Shown here: piece by piece, positions 8,442 through 17,607 of the stretch
Numbering within the stretch: the first letter of the stretch is position 1
Layout of the letters: every line of letters begins with the position of its first letter
Assembly: GCA_020073005.1 (NCBI GenBank)
Contig: JAIQFX010000035.1
Location: 1 to 48,081, forward strand
Source: Terriglobia bacterium
GTDB taxonomy: Bacteria; Acidobacteriota; Vicinamibacteria; Vicinamibacterales; CAVVIG01
Direction: 5' to 3'
Length of the DNA stretch: 48,081 nucleotides
Translations under genes and position numbers: made by a program
Notes under the pieces: model-generated
What the model was told of the DNA's origin: nothing
Seen by the model: the letters and a program-made list of their open reading frames with translations, nothing else
The model's database searches: none

Positions 8442-9317
8442 ATGGCCCACCGGCGATTTCACGGATTCGTCACAGTCGCGGCGCTCGCTCTCGGAATCCT
8501 TACGTCGGGTCCTCACGCCCAGGCAACGCTCCCAAGAGCCGCGCACGTGCTGGTCATCGGAATCGACGGGCTCGGCGGAGCGCAGCTCGCGCGCCGGCAC
8601 ACGGACGCTATCGCCCGCTTGATGCGAGAAGGCGCATCGACGCTGCACGCGCGAGCGGTGCTGCCCACCGAGAGCGGGCCGAACTGGACGGCGATGCTGT
8701 CCGGCGCGCCACCGGAGTCACCCGGCGGTCCGGCGCCGACGATTTTCGACGAAACGCGAGCGCAGATGCCGTCTGCGGTGATTGGCGTCTTCTACGAGTG
8801 GGCCGGATTCGCGCAGCTCGTCGATCGGCGTCCGGCCGATGTCTTCGAGCACGGCTCGTCCGCCGAGGACACGGTCAATCGCGCCGCGGCATTTCTCCGC
8901 GACAGGAAACCGACGCTGACCTTCGTCCATCTCGATCTCGTCGATCACGCCGGGCACCGCTCGGGCTGGCGGAGCGCGCGCTACAGAAAAGCGGTGCAGA
9001 CCGCGGACACGCTGGTCGGCCGGCTTCTGGCGGCGGTGAACGAGAGCGGCGAGGAGGACGACACGATGGTCCTGCTGTCAGCCGACCACGGCGGCCGGAA
9101 GAAGGATCACGGCGGCGCCACGCCGCGCGAGATCGAGATTCCCTGGATCGTGAAAGGCCCGGGCATCGCGCCGGGCGTGACGCTGAAGTCGGATGTGAGC
9201 ACCTGCGACACCGCCGCGACTGTCGCCTCGGCACTCGGCCTGTCTCTTCCAGCACGCTGGACGGGCCGGCCCGTCTCGGAAGCTCTTGCTGGCGGACAAA
9301 CCCACTCGATTCCGTAG
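8442..9317 (+). CDS. Secreted type I phosphodiesterase/alkaline phosphatase family
   Basis: A 291-residue protein with a signal peptide (MAHRRF, hydrophobic VTVAALALGILTS, cleavage near AQA). The mature start HVLVIGIDGLGG has the first metal-binding Asp. PTESGPNWTAMLSGAPPE supplies the nucleophile-region Ser/Asn pattern, and VHLDLVDHAGHRSG and LLSADHGG supply the remaining Asp/His ligands of the nucleotide pyrophosphatase/phosphodiesterase superfamily. It probably hydrolyses a phosphodiester or phosphomonoester in the periplasm; the substrate is unknown. I chose the ATG at 8442 over an upstream TTG at 8415 because it starts the signal peptide cleanly. It ends 7 bases from convergent rnc. Confidence 0.8.
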   Translation: MAHRRFHGFVTVAALALGILTSGPHAQATLPRAAHVLVIGIDGLGGAQLARRHTDAIARLMREGASTLHARAVLPTESGPNWTAMLSGAPPESPGGPAPTIFDETRAQMPSAVIGVFYEWAGFAQLVDRRPADVFEHGSSAEDTVNRAAAFLRDRKPTLTFVHLDLVDHAGHRSGWRSARYRKAVQTADTLVGRLLAAVNESGEEDDTMVLLSADHGGRKKDHGGATPREIEIPWIVKGPGIAPGVTLKSDVSTCDTAATVASALGLSLPARWTGRPVSEALAGGQTHSIP

Positions 9318-9324
9318 TGCCTTC

Positions 9325-10275
9325 TCAGTTTTCAGTTTTCAGTTTCTCCAGCGCCACTCGCGCGGCTTCCTGTTCCGCTTCCTTCTTGCTCGCGCCGGTC
9401 GCCTCGCCGAGCACTTCGCCCTCGAGGACGACGGCGACCTGGAACTGCTTGCGGTGATCGGGCCCTTCTGTGCCGACGAGCCGGTACTCGGGCAGCGGCA
9501 GATCGCGGGCCTGCACCATCTCCTGGAGCGCGGACTTGTAGTCCTGCGCCCCGCTCGCGCCGGAACGGCGCACCTCGGCGAACGCGGGCGCGAACTCGCG
9601 GACGATGAACGCGCGCGCGTGCTCGACGCCGCCGTCCAAGTAGATGGCGGCAATCAGCGCCTCGTAGCTGTCCGCGAGCAGCGCCTGCTTCCGGCGGCCG
9701 CCGGTCTTCTCCTCGCCGCGGCCGAGCAGCATGTGCTCGCCGAGGTTCAGGCGCTCCGCCAGGTGCGCGAGCGTCGCCGTCGAGACCAGCGACGCCTTGG
9801 TCTTGGACTTCTCCCCTTCGTCGAACGCAGGGAACTCGCGGAAGAGGATGTCGGCGATCACGAAGCCGAGGATCGCGTCGCCGAGGAACTCGAGCGACTC
9901 GTTGTCGACGACGCCGCCGCTGACGTCCTCGTTCGCGCGCGACGTGTGCGTCATCGCGTGCTCGAGCAGCCCGCGGTCGCGGAAGCGGTATCCGATCGCC
10001 TGCTGCAGCGCCTCGAATTCGTCGCGGAGCCGCACGAGCTGCCCGCCGTTGCCCAGCTCGGTGCGGTGGCTCTCGATGATGCGCTTGGCGTCGTCGGCCT
10101 GCGCGGGATGCACCGAGAGCCGGACTTCGCCGAGGCCGTCGACCGAGAGCGGGAAGATCGAGTGCGGCACGGCCGACGTGATCACCGACATCACGCCGTG
10201 CGTCTCGAGCAGACCGCGGACGATCTGCGCCTCGATGTCGGATTGCGTGCGGAAGATGACGACGAGATCAGTCAC
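9325..10275 (-). CDS. rnc: Ribonuclease III with N-terminal DUF2007-like domain
   Basis: Cleaves double-stranded RNA in rRNA and mRNA processing. The RNase III signature NESLEFLGDAIL is at 125-136, the second acidic site (ADSYEALIAAIYLDGG) at 201-216, and a double-stranded RNA-binding domain at about 243-312 (DYKSALQEMVQ to SKKEAEQEAARVAL). Both catalytic glutamate positions (E129, E205) and D133 are present. Unusually, about 75 residues precede this. MTDLVVIFRTQSDIEAQIVR and GLLETHGVMSVITS resemble DUF2007, a small domain of unknown signalling role, so the 316-residue protein is longer than the usual 220-250. The start is GTG. The last residues (KLKTEN) are written by period-7 repeats. Confidence 0.93.
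   Translation of the reverse strand: MTDLVVIFRTQSDIEAQIVRGLLETHGVMSVITSAVPHSIFPLSVDGLGEVRLSVHPAQADDAKRIIESHRTELGNGGQLVRLRDEFEALQQAIGYRFRDRGLLEHAMTHTSRANEDVSGGVVDNESLEFLGDAILGFVIADILFREFPAFDEGEKSKTKASLVSTATLAHLAERLNLGEHMLLGRGEEKTGGRRKQALLADSYEALIAAIYLDGGVEHARAFIVREFAPAFAEVRRSGASGAQDYKSALQEMVQARDLPLPEYRLVGTEGPDHRKQFQVAVVLEGEVLGEATGASKKEAEQEAARVALEKLKTEN
9328..9348. repeat. Heptamer repeats at rnc 3' end
   Basis: gttttca, gttttca, gtttctc directly precede the stop of rnc, which is read leftward, and encode the C-terminal KLKTEN. The same gttttca-type unit recurs at 36753-36787. Confidence 0.8.
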
Positions 10276-10323
10276 AAGATTGAACCCAGAGAGCGCGGCG
10301 CCCGCAGAGAATACATCGCAATC

Positions 10324-12495
10324 CTACTCTGCGAGCTCTGCGAGCTCTGCGTTGATCGTCGTCTTCGTTTGTAGCTCATCGACTTTGAGCAGGATCATCG
10401 TCATGTCGTCGTGCTGCGGGGCGTCACCGACGAACGCGGCGATCTCGCGCAGCATGCGCTCGCGCAGCTCGTCCGACGGCAGGTGCGCGTGATCCTCGAC
10501 GAGCTGGCCGAGCCGCGCCTCGCCGAAGCAGTCGTCGTGGACGTTCATCGCCTCGCTGATGCCGTCGGTGAAGAACAGGTACGTGTCGCCGCCGTTCAGA
10601 TCGAGCGTCTCCTCGACGAGCAGCTTATCGAACATCTCGCCGTTGTCGATCTTGAGGCCGAGCACGAGACCGTCGGGCGCGAGGATCTGCACGCGCCGCG
10701 ATCCCGCGCCCGGGCCGGGCGCGTAAATGAGCGGCGTATGTCCGGCGCGGGCGTAGGTCATCGTCCGGTCGCGCAGATCGATCACGGCGTAGGTCATCGT
10801 GATGAAGCTGCGCGCGTCGAGATGGTTCGCGATGATGCGGTTGGCCGCGATCAGCAGCGCGCGCGGCGACGAATGGATCTCGCTGAGGGAAAGGACGAGC
10901 CCCTTCAGCTCCGCCATGTACAGCGCCGCGGACGTCCCCTTCCCAGAAACGTCGGCGATCAGGACGCCGACGCGATGATCGTCGAGCGGCAGGAAGTCGT
11001 AGTAATCCCCGCCGACCTCGCGCGCGGGGACGCAGAGCGCGGACACCGACAGGCCGGCCATCGTCAGCGGCCCCTGCGGCAGCAGCGACATCTGGATCTC
11101 GTGCGCGATGCGCAGCTCTTCCTCGAGCCGCTTCTTCTCCGCCGCCTGCAGCAGCAGCTCCTCGATGCTGTCGGTCATCGAGTTGAACGAGCTCGCCAGC
11201 TCGCCGAGCTGGTCCTGACTCTTGACCGCGATCTTGTGCGTGAAGTCGCCCTGCCGGACGCGCTCGGTGCCGGCGAACAGCTCGTGGACGGATCCGGTGA
11301 TGGACTTGGCGAGCGTCAGGCCGGCGATGAGCGCGACGATCTGGATGATGAGGAACAGCGCGCCGATCGCGAACAGCACGAGCAGCAGGCCCTGGCCGAG
11401 CGCGCGGCCGACGTTCCCTTCCGCGGCCGAGATGCGATCGTAGAGCTCCGCGACGTTCAGCGCGATCGTGACGGTCAGCGTGCCCGACGCGCCCGTCGTC
11501 CAGTCGCGGTATTCGACCGGGCTCAGCAGGCGGCTCATGATCCCGCCTTCGACGGCCGGCACGGGCGCCTCGTCGTGCGCGCCGTCGATCCCGACGAGCG
11601 GCGTGGCGTCGCCCGCGCGCGCGCCCGGGTCGGCGTTCGCGCTCTTCATCTCGACGCCGGTCTCCTTGCGGAGCTGCTGCCTGACCAGGTCGGTCACGAG
11701 CAGATCGACCACGACGGCGTAGCCCGGCCGCGGCGAGTCCGGGAACGCGACCGCCCGCGCGACGAGATGCGCGTCCTGACTCTCGACGCCGGCCACCTTG
11801 CGGTGCGTGTAGGCCACGATGCCGGAGAATCCCTGACAGCCGATCCACGGCGGAACCGCACGCGGCGCCGCAAGGTGCGACCACGGGCCGGCGGAACGGA
11901 AGTCTGAAGGCTGAAGTCTGAGGGCGGTACTGCCACCTGAGACTTGAGCCTTCCCTCTTCCGACTTCCGGACACGCCCGGTCAGCGGCCACTACCGCCAT
12001 CGACAGCCCCGGGAACTGTTCGGACGCATTCAGCTGGCGGCGGGCCAGCATCGCCGCGATATCCTGGCCGCCGCCGCGCTGAATCTCCAGGACCGTGCTC
12101 TGCGCGATCGCGCGGGACTGATCGGCCAGCGCGCGCAGGCGGCTCTGCACGAGGTACGAGCTGAAGTTGTAGAAGAGCAGAAATCCGCACAGCAGGAAGA
12201 ACGCGATGATGAGCAGCGCGGGCACGAAGCCCATGAAGATGTAGGACAGGATCAGCTTGCGGCGCACCTTCCACAGCAGGCGCCGCTGCGCGAGCGCGAT
12301 CAGCTTGAACAGGTAGTACGCGATGCCGCCCGCGACCGCGAGGCCGCCCAGCGTGTCCACGACGCCCAGCAGCGCCGGCGCGCGGCCCATCGCCGTCGCG
12401 ATCAGCCACACCAGCCCCTTGATGGCAAGGCCGCCGAGGATCGCGCGAGCCGGCAGCGTGCGGAGCTGCGCGGCCAGCGTGCGGGTCCGGTTCAT
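10324..12495 (-). CDS. RsbU-like PP2C phosphatase with HAMP domain
   Basis: A membrane sensor and serine phosphatase of 723 residues. The start MNRTRTLAAQLRTL is chosen from the family pattern; longer starts add no conserved sequence. Two or three hydrophobic segments lie near 20-95, then an extracytoplasmic region, a transmembrane segment near residue 380, a HAMP linker (SITGSVHELFAGTERVRQGDF), a short coil (EEELRIAHEIQMSLLPQ) and a SpoIIE/PP2C domain (VGGDYYDFLPL; GVLIADVSGKGTSAALYMA; FFTDGISEAMN). These proteins usually dephosphorylate anti-sigma-factor antagonists; no partner is in the window. The outer region contains an in-frame heptamer hairpin (11899-11970), and the C-terminus (NAELAELAE) is made by a 9-bp tandem repeat. 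Confidence 0.85.
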   Translation of the reverse strand: MNRTRTLAAQLRTLPARAILGGLAIKGLVWLIATAMGRAPALLGVVDTLGGLAVAGGIAYYLFKLIALAQRRLLWKVRRKLILSYIFMGFVPALLIIAFFLLCGFLLFYNFSSYLVQSRLRALADQSRAIAQSTVLEIQRGGGQDIAAMLARRQLNASEQFPGLSMAVVAADRACPEVGRGKAQVSGGSTALRLQPSDFRSAGPWSHLAAPRAVPPWIGCQGFSGIVAYTHRKVAGVESQDAHLVARAVAFPDSPRPGYAVVVDLLVTDLVRQQLRKETGVEMKSANADPGARAGDATPLVGIDGAHDEAPVPAVEGGIMSRLLSPVEYRDWTTGASGTLTVTIALNVAELYDRISAAEGNVGRALGQGLLLVLFAIGALFLIIQIVALIAGLTLAKSITGSVHELFAGTERVRQGDFTHKIAVKSQDQLGELASSFNSMTDSIEELLLQAAEKKRLEEELRIAHEIQMSLLPQGPLTMAGLSVSALCVPAREVGGDYYDFLPLDDHRVGVLIADVSGKGTSAALYMAELKGLVLSLSEIHSSPRALLIAANRIIANHLDARSFITMTYAVIDLRDRTMTYARAGHTPLIYAPGPGAGSRRVQILAPDGLVLGLKIDNGEMFDKLLVEETLDLNGGDTYLFFTDGISEAMNVHDDCFGEARLGQLVEDHAHLPSDELRERMLREIAAFVGDAPQHDDMTMILLKVDELQTKTTINAELAELAE
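10328..10352. repeat. 9-bp tandem repeat at the phosphatase C-terminus
   Basis: ctctgcgag occurs twice, then ctctgcgtt. It encodes NAELAELAE at the end of the RsbU-like protein, whose stop at 10324-10326 directly follows. Confidence 0.8.
11899..11970. repeat. Heptamer hairpin inside the RsbU-like gene
   Basis: Units gaagtct, gaaggct, gaagtct (11899-11919) are followed, after a short GC-rich loop, by acctgag, acttgag, ccttccc, tcttccg in largely complementary sense. GGCTGAAGTCTGAG and CTGAGACTTGAGCC pair at 12 of 14 positions. The reading frame of the phosphatase stays open across the element, which encodes the low-complexity stretch from about EVGRGKAQVS to PSDFRSAGPW. Confidence 0.85.
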
Positions 12496-12544
12496 GAATG
12501 GTGGCCGGAGTATTAGAACATGATCATGATATCGTTGCTGGATC

Positions 12545-13702
12545 GTGAAGCTATCATCCCGCGCACGTTTCAGCACCGTCTGTCTGCACGCCGGACAGGA
12601 GCCCGACCCGTCGACCGGCGCCATCATCACGCCGATCTATCAGACCTCGACCTACGTCCAGGACGCCCTCGGCAAGCACAAGGGCTTCGAATACGGACGC
12701 ACGCAGAACCCGACGCGCATGGCCCTCGAGCGCAACATCGCGGCCATCGAAGGCGGCAAGGCCGGGTTCGCGTTTGCCTCCGGCATGGCCGCCATCGGGG
12801 CGATTGCCACGTTGCTGAAGGCCGGCGATCACGTCGTCGTCTCCGACAACACCTACGGCGGCACGTTCCGGCTCTTCGACAAGGTGCTGACGCGCTATCA
12901 GCTGTCGTTCAGTTACGTCGACACGTCGAAGCTCGACGAGGTCGAGCGGGCGATCACGCCGGCGACGCGGATGCTTTTCGTCGAGACGCCGACCAACCCG
13001 ATCATGCGGCTCACCGATCTCCGCGCCGCGGCCGATCTCGCCCATCGCCACGGCATCAGGCTGGTGGTCGACAACACGTTCGCCAGCCCGGTCATTCAGC
13101 GGCCGATCGAGTTCGGCGCCGACCTCGTCACGCACAGCACGACGAAGTACCTCAACGGCCACAGCGACAGCGTCGGCGGGATCGTCATCGCGGTGCGGGA
13201 CGATGACATCGAGTGGCTGAAGTTCGTGCAGAACGCGGAAGGCGCGATCCTCGGCCCGTTCGACTCGTGGCTCGTCCTGCGCGGAACCAAGACCCTGCCG
13301 ATCAGGATGCAGCAGCACAGCGCGAACGGGCTCGCGCTCGCGCAGTTCCTCATCGCGCACCCCACAGTGCGTCACGTCCACTATCCCGGCCTGCCGTCGC
13401 ACCCGCAGCACGCGCTCGCCGAGCGGCAGATGCGCGGCTTCGGCGGCATGCTGGCCTTCGAGCTCGGATCGTTTCACGCGGCGCGGACGGTGCTCAACAG
13501 CGTCCGGCTGCTCGCGCTCGCCGAAAGCCTCGGCGGCGTCGAGTCGCTCATCTCTCACCCGGCCACGATGACGCATGCATCGGTCCCCGCCGATCGGCGC
13601 GCGGCCATCGGCATCACCGACGGCCTGGTCCGCATCTCCGCCGGCATCGAGGACATCGACGATCTGAAGGAAGACCTCGCCCAGGCGCTCGAGCGCGTCT
13701 GA
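12545..13702 (+). CDS. metB: Cystathionine gamma-synthase/lyase family
   Basis: A PLP enzyme of trans-sulfuration, 385 residues from a GTG start. FEYGRTQNPTR near 48-58, the PLP phosphate-binding ASGMAAI near 78-84, VVDNTF near 174-179 and the Schiff-base lysine K201 in HSTTKYLNGHSD are all present, as is the C-terminal GIEDIDDLKEDL block. It most likely makes cystathionine from an activated homoserine and cysteine, but synthase, gamma-lyase and O-acetylhomoserine sulfhydrylase activities cannot be separated by eye. It diverges from the RsbU-like gene with 49 bases between. Its stop overlaps the dedA start (TGATG), so the two are co-translated. Confidence 0.88.
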   Translation: MKLSSRARFSTVCLHAGQEPDPSTGAIITPIYQTSTYVQDALGKHKGFEYGRTQNPTRMALERNIAAIEGGKAGFAFASGMAAIGAIATLLKAGDHVVVSDNTYGGTFRLFDKVLTRYQLSFSYVDTSKLDEVERAITPATRMLFVETPTNPIMRLTDLRAAADLAHRHGIRLVVDNTFASPVIQRPIEFGADLVTHSTTKYLNGHSDSVGGIVIAVRDDDIEWLKFVQNAEGAILGPFDSWLVLRGTKTLPIRMQQHSANGLALAQFLIAHPTVRHVHYPGLPSHPQHALAERQMRGFGGMLAFELGSFHAARTVLNSVRLLALAESLGGVESLISHPATMTHASVPADRRAAIGITDGLVRISAGIEDIDDLKEDLAQALERV

Positions 13703-14337
13703 TGCTGGACCTGCTGCTCCACAGCGACAAAAAGCTGCTCGAGCTGGTCGCCATCTACGGCGCGTGGGTCTACGGGATCCTGTTCGCCATCGTGTTCGCG
13801 GAAACCGGATTCGTCGTGACGCCGTTTCTGCCGGGCGATTCGCTGCTCTTCGCGGCCGGCGCATTGTGCGCCACGGGCGCGCTCAGCACGCCCGTCGCCG
13901 CAGCGCTCCTGGTGACGGCGGCGTTCACCGGCAACGCCGTCAACTACTCCGTGGGCCGCGCGATCGGCCCGCGCGTGTTCGTCGCGACGGGCGAGTCCGG
14001 CCTCATGCACCGGCTGCTGAATCGCGAGCACCTGACGCGCGCGCACGCCTTCTTCGAGCGGTACGGCGGCAAGGCCGTCATCCTCGGCCGCTTCGTGCCG
14101 ATCGTGCGCACGTTCGTGCCGTTCGTCGCGGGCGCGGCGCAGATGACGCGGCGGTCGTTCGTCTTCTACAACTTCCTGGGCGCGGCCGGCTGGGTCGGCT
14201 TGTGTCTCGGCGCGGGCGTGCTGTTCGGCAACGTGCCGATCGTCAAGGACAACTTCTCGCTCGTGGCGCTCGGGATCGTCTTCGTCTCGCTGCTGCCGAT
14301 GGCGATCGAATTCGTGCGGCACCGGCGGTCCGCCTGA
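13702..14337 (+). CDS. DedA family membrane protein
   Basis: A 211-residue inner-membrane protein of the DedA/SNARE-associated (VTT) family, probably moving or flipping a lipid carrier. Family marks are ETGFVVTPFLPGDSLLFAAGAL near 33-54 and the conserved RFVPIVRTFVPFVAGAAQM near 131-149, with four or five hydrophobic segments. The ATG overlaps the metB stop by one base. The stop codon (TGA at 14335-14337) lies inside the palindrome GTCCGCCTGAAGGCGGAC, so the last residues RRSA come from repeat sequence. Confidence 0.9.
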   Translation: MLDLLLHSDKKLLELVAIYGAWVYGILFAIVFAETGFVVTPFLPGDSLLFAAGALCATGALSTPVAAALLVTAAFTGNAVNYSVGRAIGPRVFVATGESGLMHRLLNREHLTRAHAFFERYGGKAVILGRFVPIVRTFVPFVAGAAQMTRRSFVFYNFLGAAGWVGLCLGAGVLFGNVPIVKDNFSLVALGIVFVSLLPMAIEFVRHRRSA

Positions 14338-14404
14338 AGGCGGACACCACGTACGCGGCAACGTGGCCACGAACATGGTACGTGGCGTCCGGCTTCAGCC
14401 GGAC
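14328..14404. repeat. Paired palindromes between dedA and cutA
   Basis: A nested symmetric structure. Palindrome 14328-14345 (GTCCGCCTGAAGGCGGAC) is followed by CCACGTAC (14347-14354). After 23 bases come GTACGTGG (14378-14385) and palindrome 14387-14404 (GTCCGGCTTCAGCCGGAC). The outer and inner pieces are arranged as mirror images, like a bacterial interspersed mosaic element. It provides the stop codons of both convergent genes and could act as a two-way terminator. Confidence 0.9.
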
Positions 14405-14718
14405 CGCGTCTCGTCAGCCACCCACCTCAGATATGCCGCGCTGCCTTCGTCGACCGATACGACGATGAACTCGGGCAACTCGTACGGATGCAGTGCGCGC
14501 AGGCGGGTTTCGAGCGCGGCCAGGCGATCGCGCGTTGTCTTGATCACGAGCTGGCGCTCGGGATCGCGCTCGACCTGCCCTTTCCATCGGTAGACCGACG
14601 TCATCGGACCGTGGACGTTGACGCACGCGGCGAGGCGCTCGTCGACCAGCGTCCGCGCGAGCGCGTCGGCGCGGTCGTCGTCGGGCATGGTCGTGAGCAC
14701 GAGAATGACGCCGGTCAC
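14395..14718 (-). CDS. cutA: CutA1-like divalent cation tolerance protein
   Basis: A small trimeric cytoplasmic protein of 107 residues. VTGVILVLTTMPDDDRADALA, LVDERLAACVNVHGPMTSVYRWKGQVE and the C-terminal HPYELPEFIVVSVDEGSAAYLRWV are all characteristic CutA blocks. The GTG at 14718 fits the family N-terminus; the ATG seven codons on from the conserved strand would remove beta-strand 1. The stop codon falls within a REP-like palindrome (14387-14404), giving the tail ADETRSG. It is divergent from the ftsB-like gene with a 41-base gap. Confidence 0.92.
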   Translation of the reverse strand: MTGVILVLTTMPDDDRADALARTLVDERLAACVNVHGPMTSVYRWKGQVERDPERQLVIKTTRDRLAALETRLRALHPYELPEFIVVSVDEGSAAYLRWVADETRSG

Positions 14719-14759
14719 GGTGTGGGGCCGTCCAGGGTCTTGTACTTTACTTCGAGTTG

Positions 14760-15140
14760 ATGTACCGTTCGAAACGCGTGCCGAAGAAAGCTGACACCGC
14801 TCCCGCGCTCCGGCGCCGGAGTCCAAAACCCAAACGCCCGGCGCGCAGCCGGCGCATCGTTCATCTGCTGTTGATGGTCGTGGCGCTGCTGGTGGCCGTC
14901 GACGCGCTGGTCGGCGACCGCGGGCTGCTGGCGATGCTGCGCGCGCGAAAAGAGGGCGACGAACTGTCGGCGACGATCGCGCGTCAGCGCGTCGAGAACG
15001 CCCGGCTGCGCGAGGACGCGCGCCGTCTCGCCGAGGATCCCGCCGCCATCGAAGAAGTGGCGCGCCGCGAGCTCGGGCTCATCAAACCCGGCGAGCGCGT
15101 CTTCATCGTCAAGGACATCCCGCCGCCCGCCAAACGCTAG
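14760..15140 (+). CDS. ftsB: FtsB/DivIC septum formation initiator
   Basis: A 126-residue bitopic cell-division protein. A very basic cytoplasmic tail (about 35 residues, many Lys/Arg/Pro) precedes one membrane span (VHLLLMVVALLVAVDALVG) and a coiled coil (ELSATIARQRVENARLREDARRL). The conserved tail EVARRELGLIKPGERVF follows. In the family this protein bridges FtsL and FtsQ in the periplasm at the division site. TTG at 14757 immediately precedes the ATG; I take the ATG. Repeat A lies 6 bases past the stop. Confidence 0.85.
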   Translation: MYRSKRVPKKADTAPALRRRSPKPKRPARSRRIVHLLLMVVALLVAVDALVGDRGLLAMLRARKEGDELSATIARQRVENARLREDARRLAEDPAAIEEVARRELGLIKPGERVFIVKDIPPPAKR

Positions 15141-15145
15141 CCCAT

Positions 15146-15170
15146 GTAGGGCGAGCCTTTCAGGCGAGCC
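15146..15170 (+). repeat. Repeat family A, copy 2
   Basis: GTAG, GGCGAGCC, TTTCA, GGCGAGCC lies between the ftsB-like stop (15140) and the convergent response-regulator stop (15172). It is the same element as 5565-5588 and the 35-bp array at 35961. Confidence 0.85.
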
Positions 15171-15171
15171 G

Positions 15172-15630
15172 CTAGTGGACGGCCTTCGTGTGTCCGCTCA
15201 GCAGCAGCGCTACGCCTTCGAGCACGGCCTTCGGCGTGCACGGCTTGTCCAGAAACGCCTCGCCCTCCCATAGCAGTTGCTTCTCGGCGAACAGCCGATC
15301 GCTGAACCCGGTCAGGTACAGCACCTTCAGATCCGGCTGGTCGAACCGAAGCCGCCGGACGAGCTCGTCGCCGGTCATGTTCGGCATCAACAGATCGGTC
15401 AGCACGAGATCGCAGTGCCGCATGTCGCCGAAGCGTTCGATGGCCTCGGCGCCGCTGCCGGCAATCACTACTTCATAGCCGGCCGTCTGCAGAACGCGCG
15501 ACACGAATGCGCGGATCGGCGTCTCGTCATCGACCACGAGCACGGCTGGCGGACGTGGCGGCGTCTTCGGCTTCGGCCTCGTGACGAAATGTGATATCGG
15601 CATCCAAACGGCCGGAATGTGCATGCTCAT
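15172..15630 (-). CDS. Single-domain response regulator
   Basis: A receiver domain of 152 residues with a short N-terminal extension. PAVLVVDDETPIRAFVSR carries the acidic pair, DLVLTDLLMPNMTGDEL the phospho-acceptor Asp, YLTGFSD the switch Ser/Thr position, and FLDKPCTPKAVL the conserved Lys. There is no output domain, so it may relay phosphate or act by protein contact. The ATG at 15630 has a good GGAGG upstream; longer in-frame starts encode a basic stretch without family likeness. It lies downstream of the sigma-54 activator operon but is separated from it by 195 bases and a hairpin. Confidence 0.85.
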   Translation of the reverse strand: MSMHIPAVWMPISHFVTRPKPKTPPRPPAVLVVDDETPIRAFVSRVLQTAGYEVVIAGSGAEAIERFGDMRHCDLVLTDLLMPNMTGDELVRRLRFDQPDLKVLYLTGFSDRLFAEKQLLWEGEAFLDKPCTPKAVLEGVALLLSGHTKAVH

Positions 15631-15789
15631 CGCAACCTCCACGTCACGTCGTCGACGGGCGCCCTCCTGTACCCGTTCCGTGCGCGACATTGATCGAGGA
15701 AGCGTGATGGATGCCGTGTCGTCCCGAGTCTCGAAGTCGTTCAGATGAACGCGCTTGGAGGGACACATACATGGCGGCATGGTGTGCAA

Positions 15790-15806
15790 GTGCGCCAACG
15801 GCGCAC
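15790..15806 (-). terminator. Hairpin after the NtrC-type gene
   Basis: GTGCGCC, AAC, GGCGCAC forms a perfect 7-bp stem with a 3-base loop, starting 20 bases past the stop of the leftward NtrC-type gene. No T run follows, so this may be a weak or Rho-assisted terminator. The rest of the gap (15631-15789) shows no other feature. Confidence 0.45.
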
Positions 15807-15825
15807 AGGGATCGCGCGGGAGGGC

Positions 15826-17216
<1,391 letters not shown>

Positions 17217-17220
<4 letters not shown>

Positions 17221-17606
17221 GGTGTCAGCAGCGTCGCCACGGCGGCCAGCAGATCCTCTTCCCACAGCGGCTTGAAGTACAGGCGGACGCCGAGTCCTGC
17301 GAGATCCTGGGCGACGGCTTCGTCCATCAGGTAGTCACCCGTGATCATCGCTGCGGGCAATCCGCCGAAGCGCTTAATGGCACGGAGCTGCTTCATGAAC
17401 GCGAGGCCGTCCTGGCCAGGCAGATGGAGGTCGACGAGGATCGCCGCCGGTGTTTCGCGTTCCAGGGCCGCGAACGCGTGCTCCACGTCGCCGGCCACGC
17501 GCACGGCATAGTCGTGTGTTTGCAGGATCTGCCGGAACAGGCCCGCCGCTTCGGCATCGTCTTCGATGATGAGAATCGGCCGCGCCATGGTCGTGTCCGA
17601 CGTCAC
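17217..17606 (-). CDS. Receiver-domain protein
   Basis: A single receiver domain of 129 residues (ILIIEDDAEAAGLF, AAILVDLHLPGQDGLAF with the acceptor Asp, MITGDY, YFKPLWEEDLL with the Lys). It sits between the hybrid kinase and the NtrC-type regulator and overlaps the latter by 4 bases, so it is likely a relay or competing phosphate sink in the same pathway. The GTG at 17606 is preferred because AGGAG stands 7 bases upstream; the ATG six codons on (17588) is also possible. Confidence 0.88.
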
Positions 17607-17607
17607 G

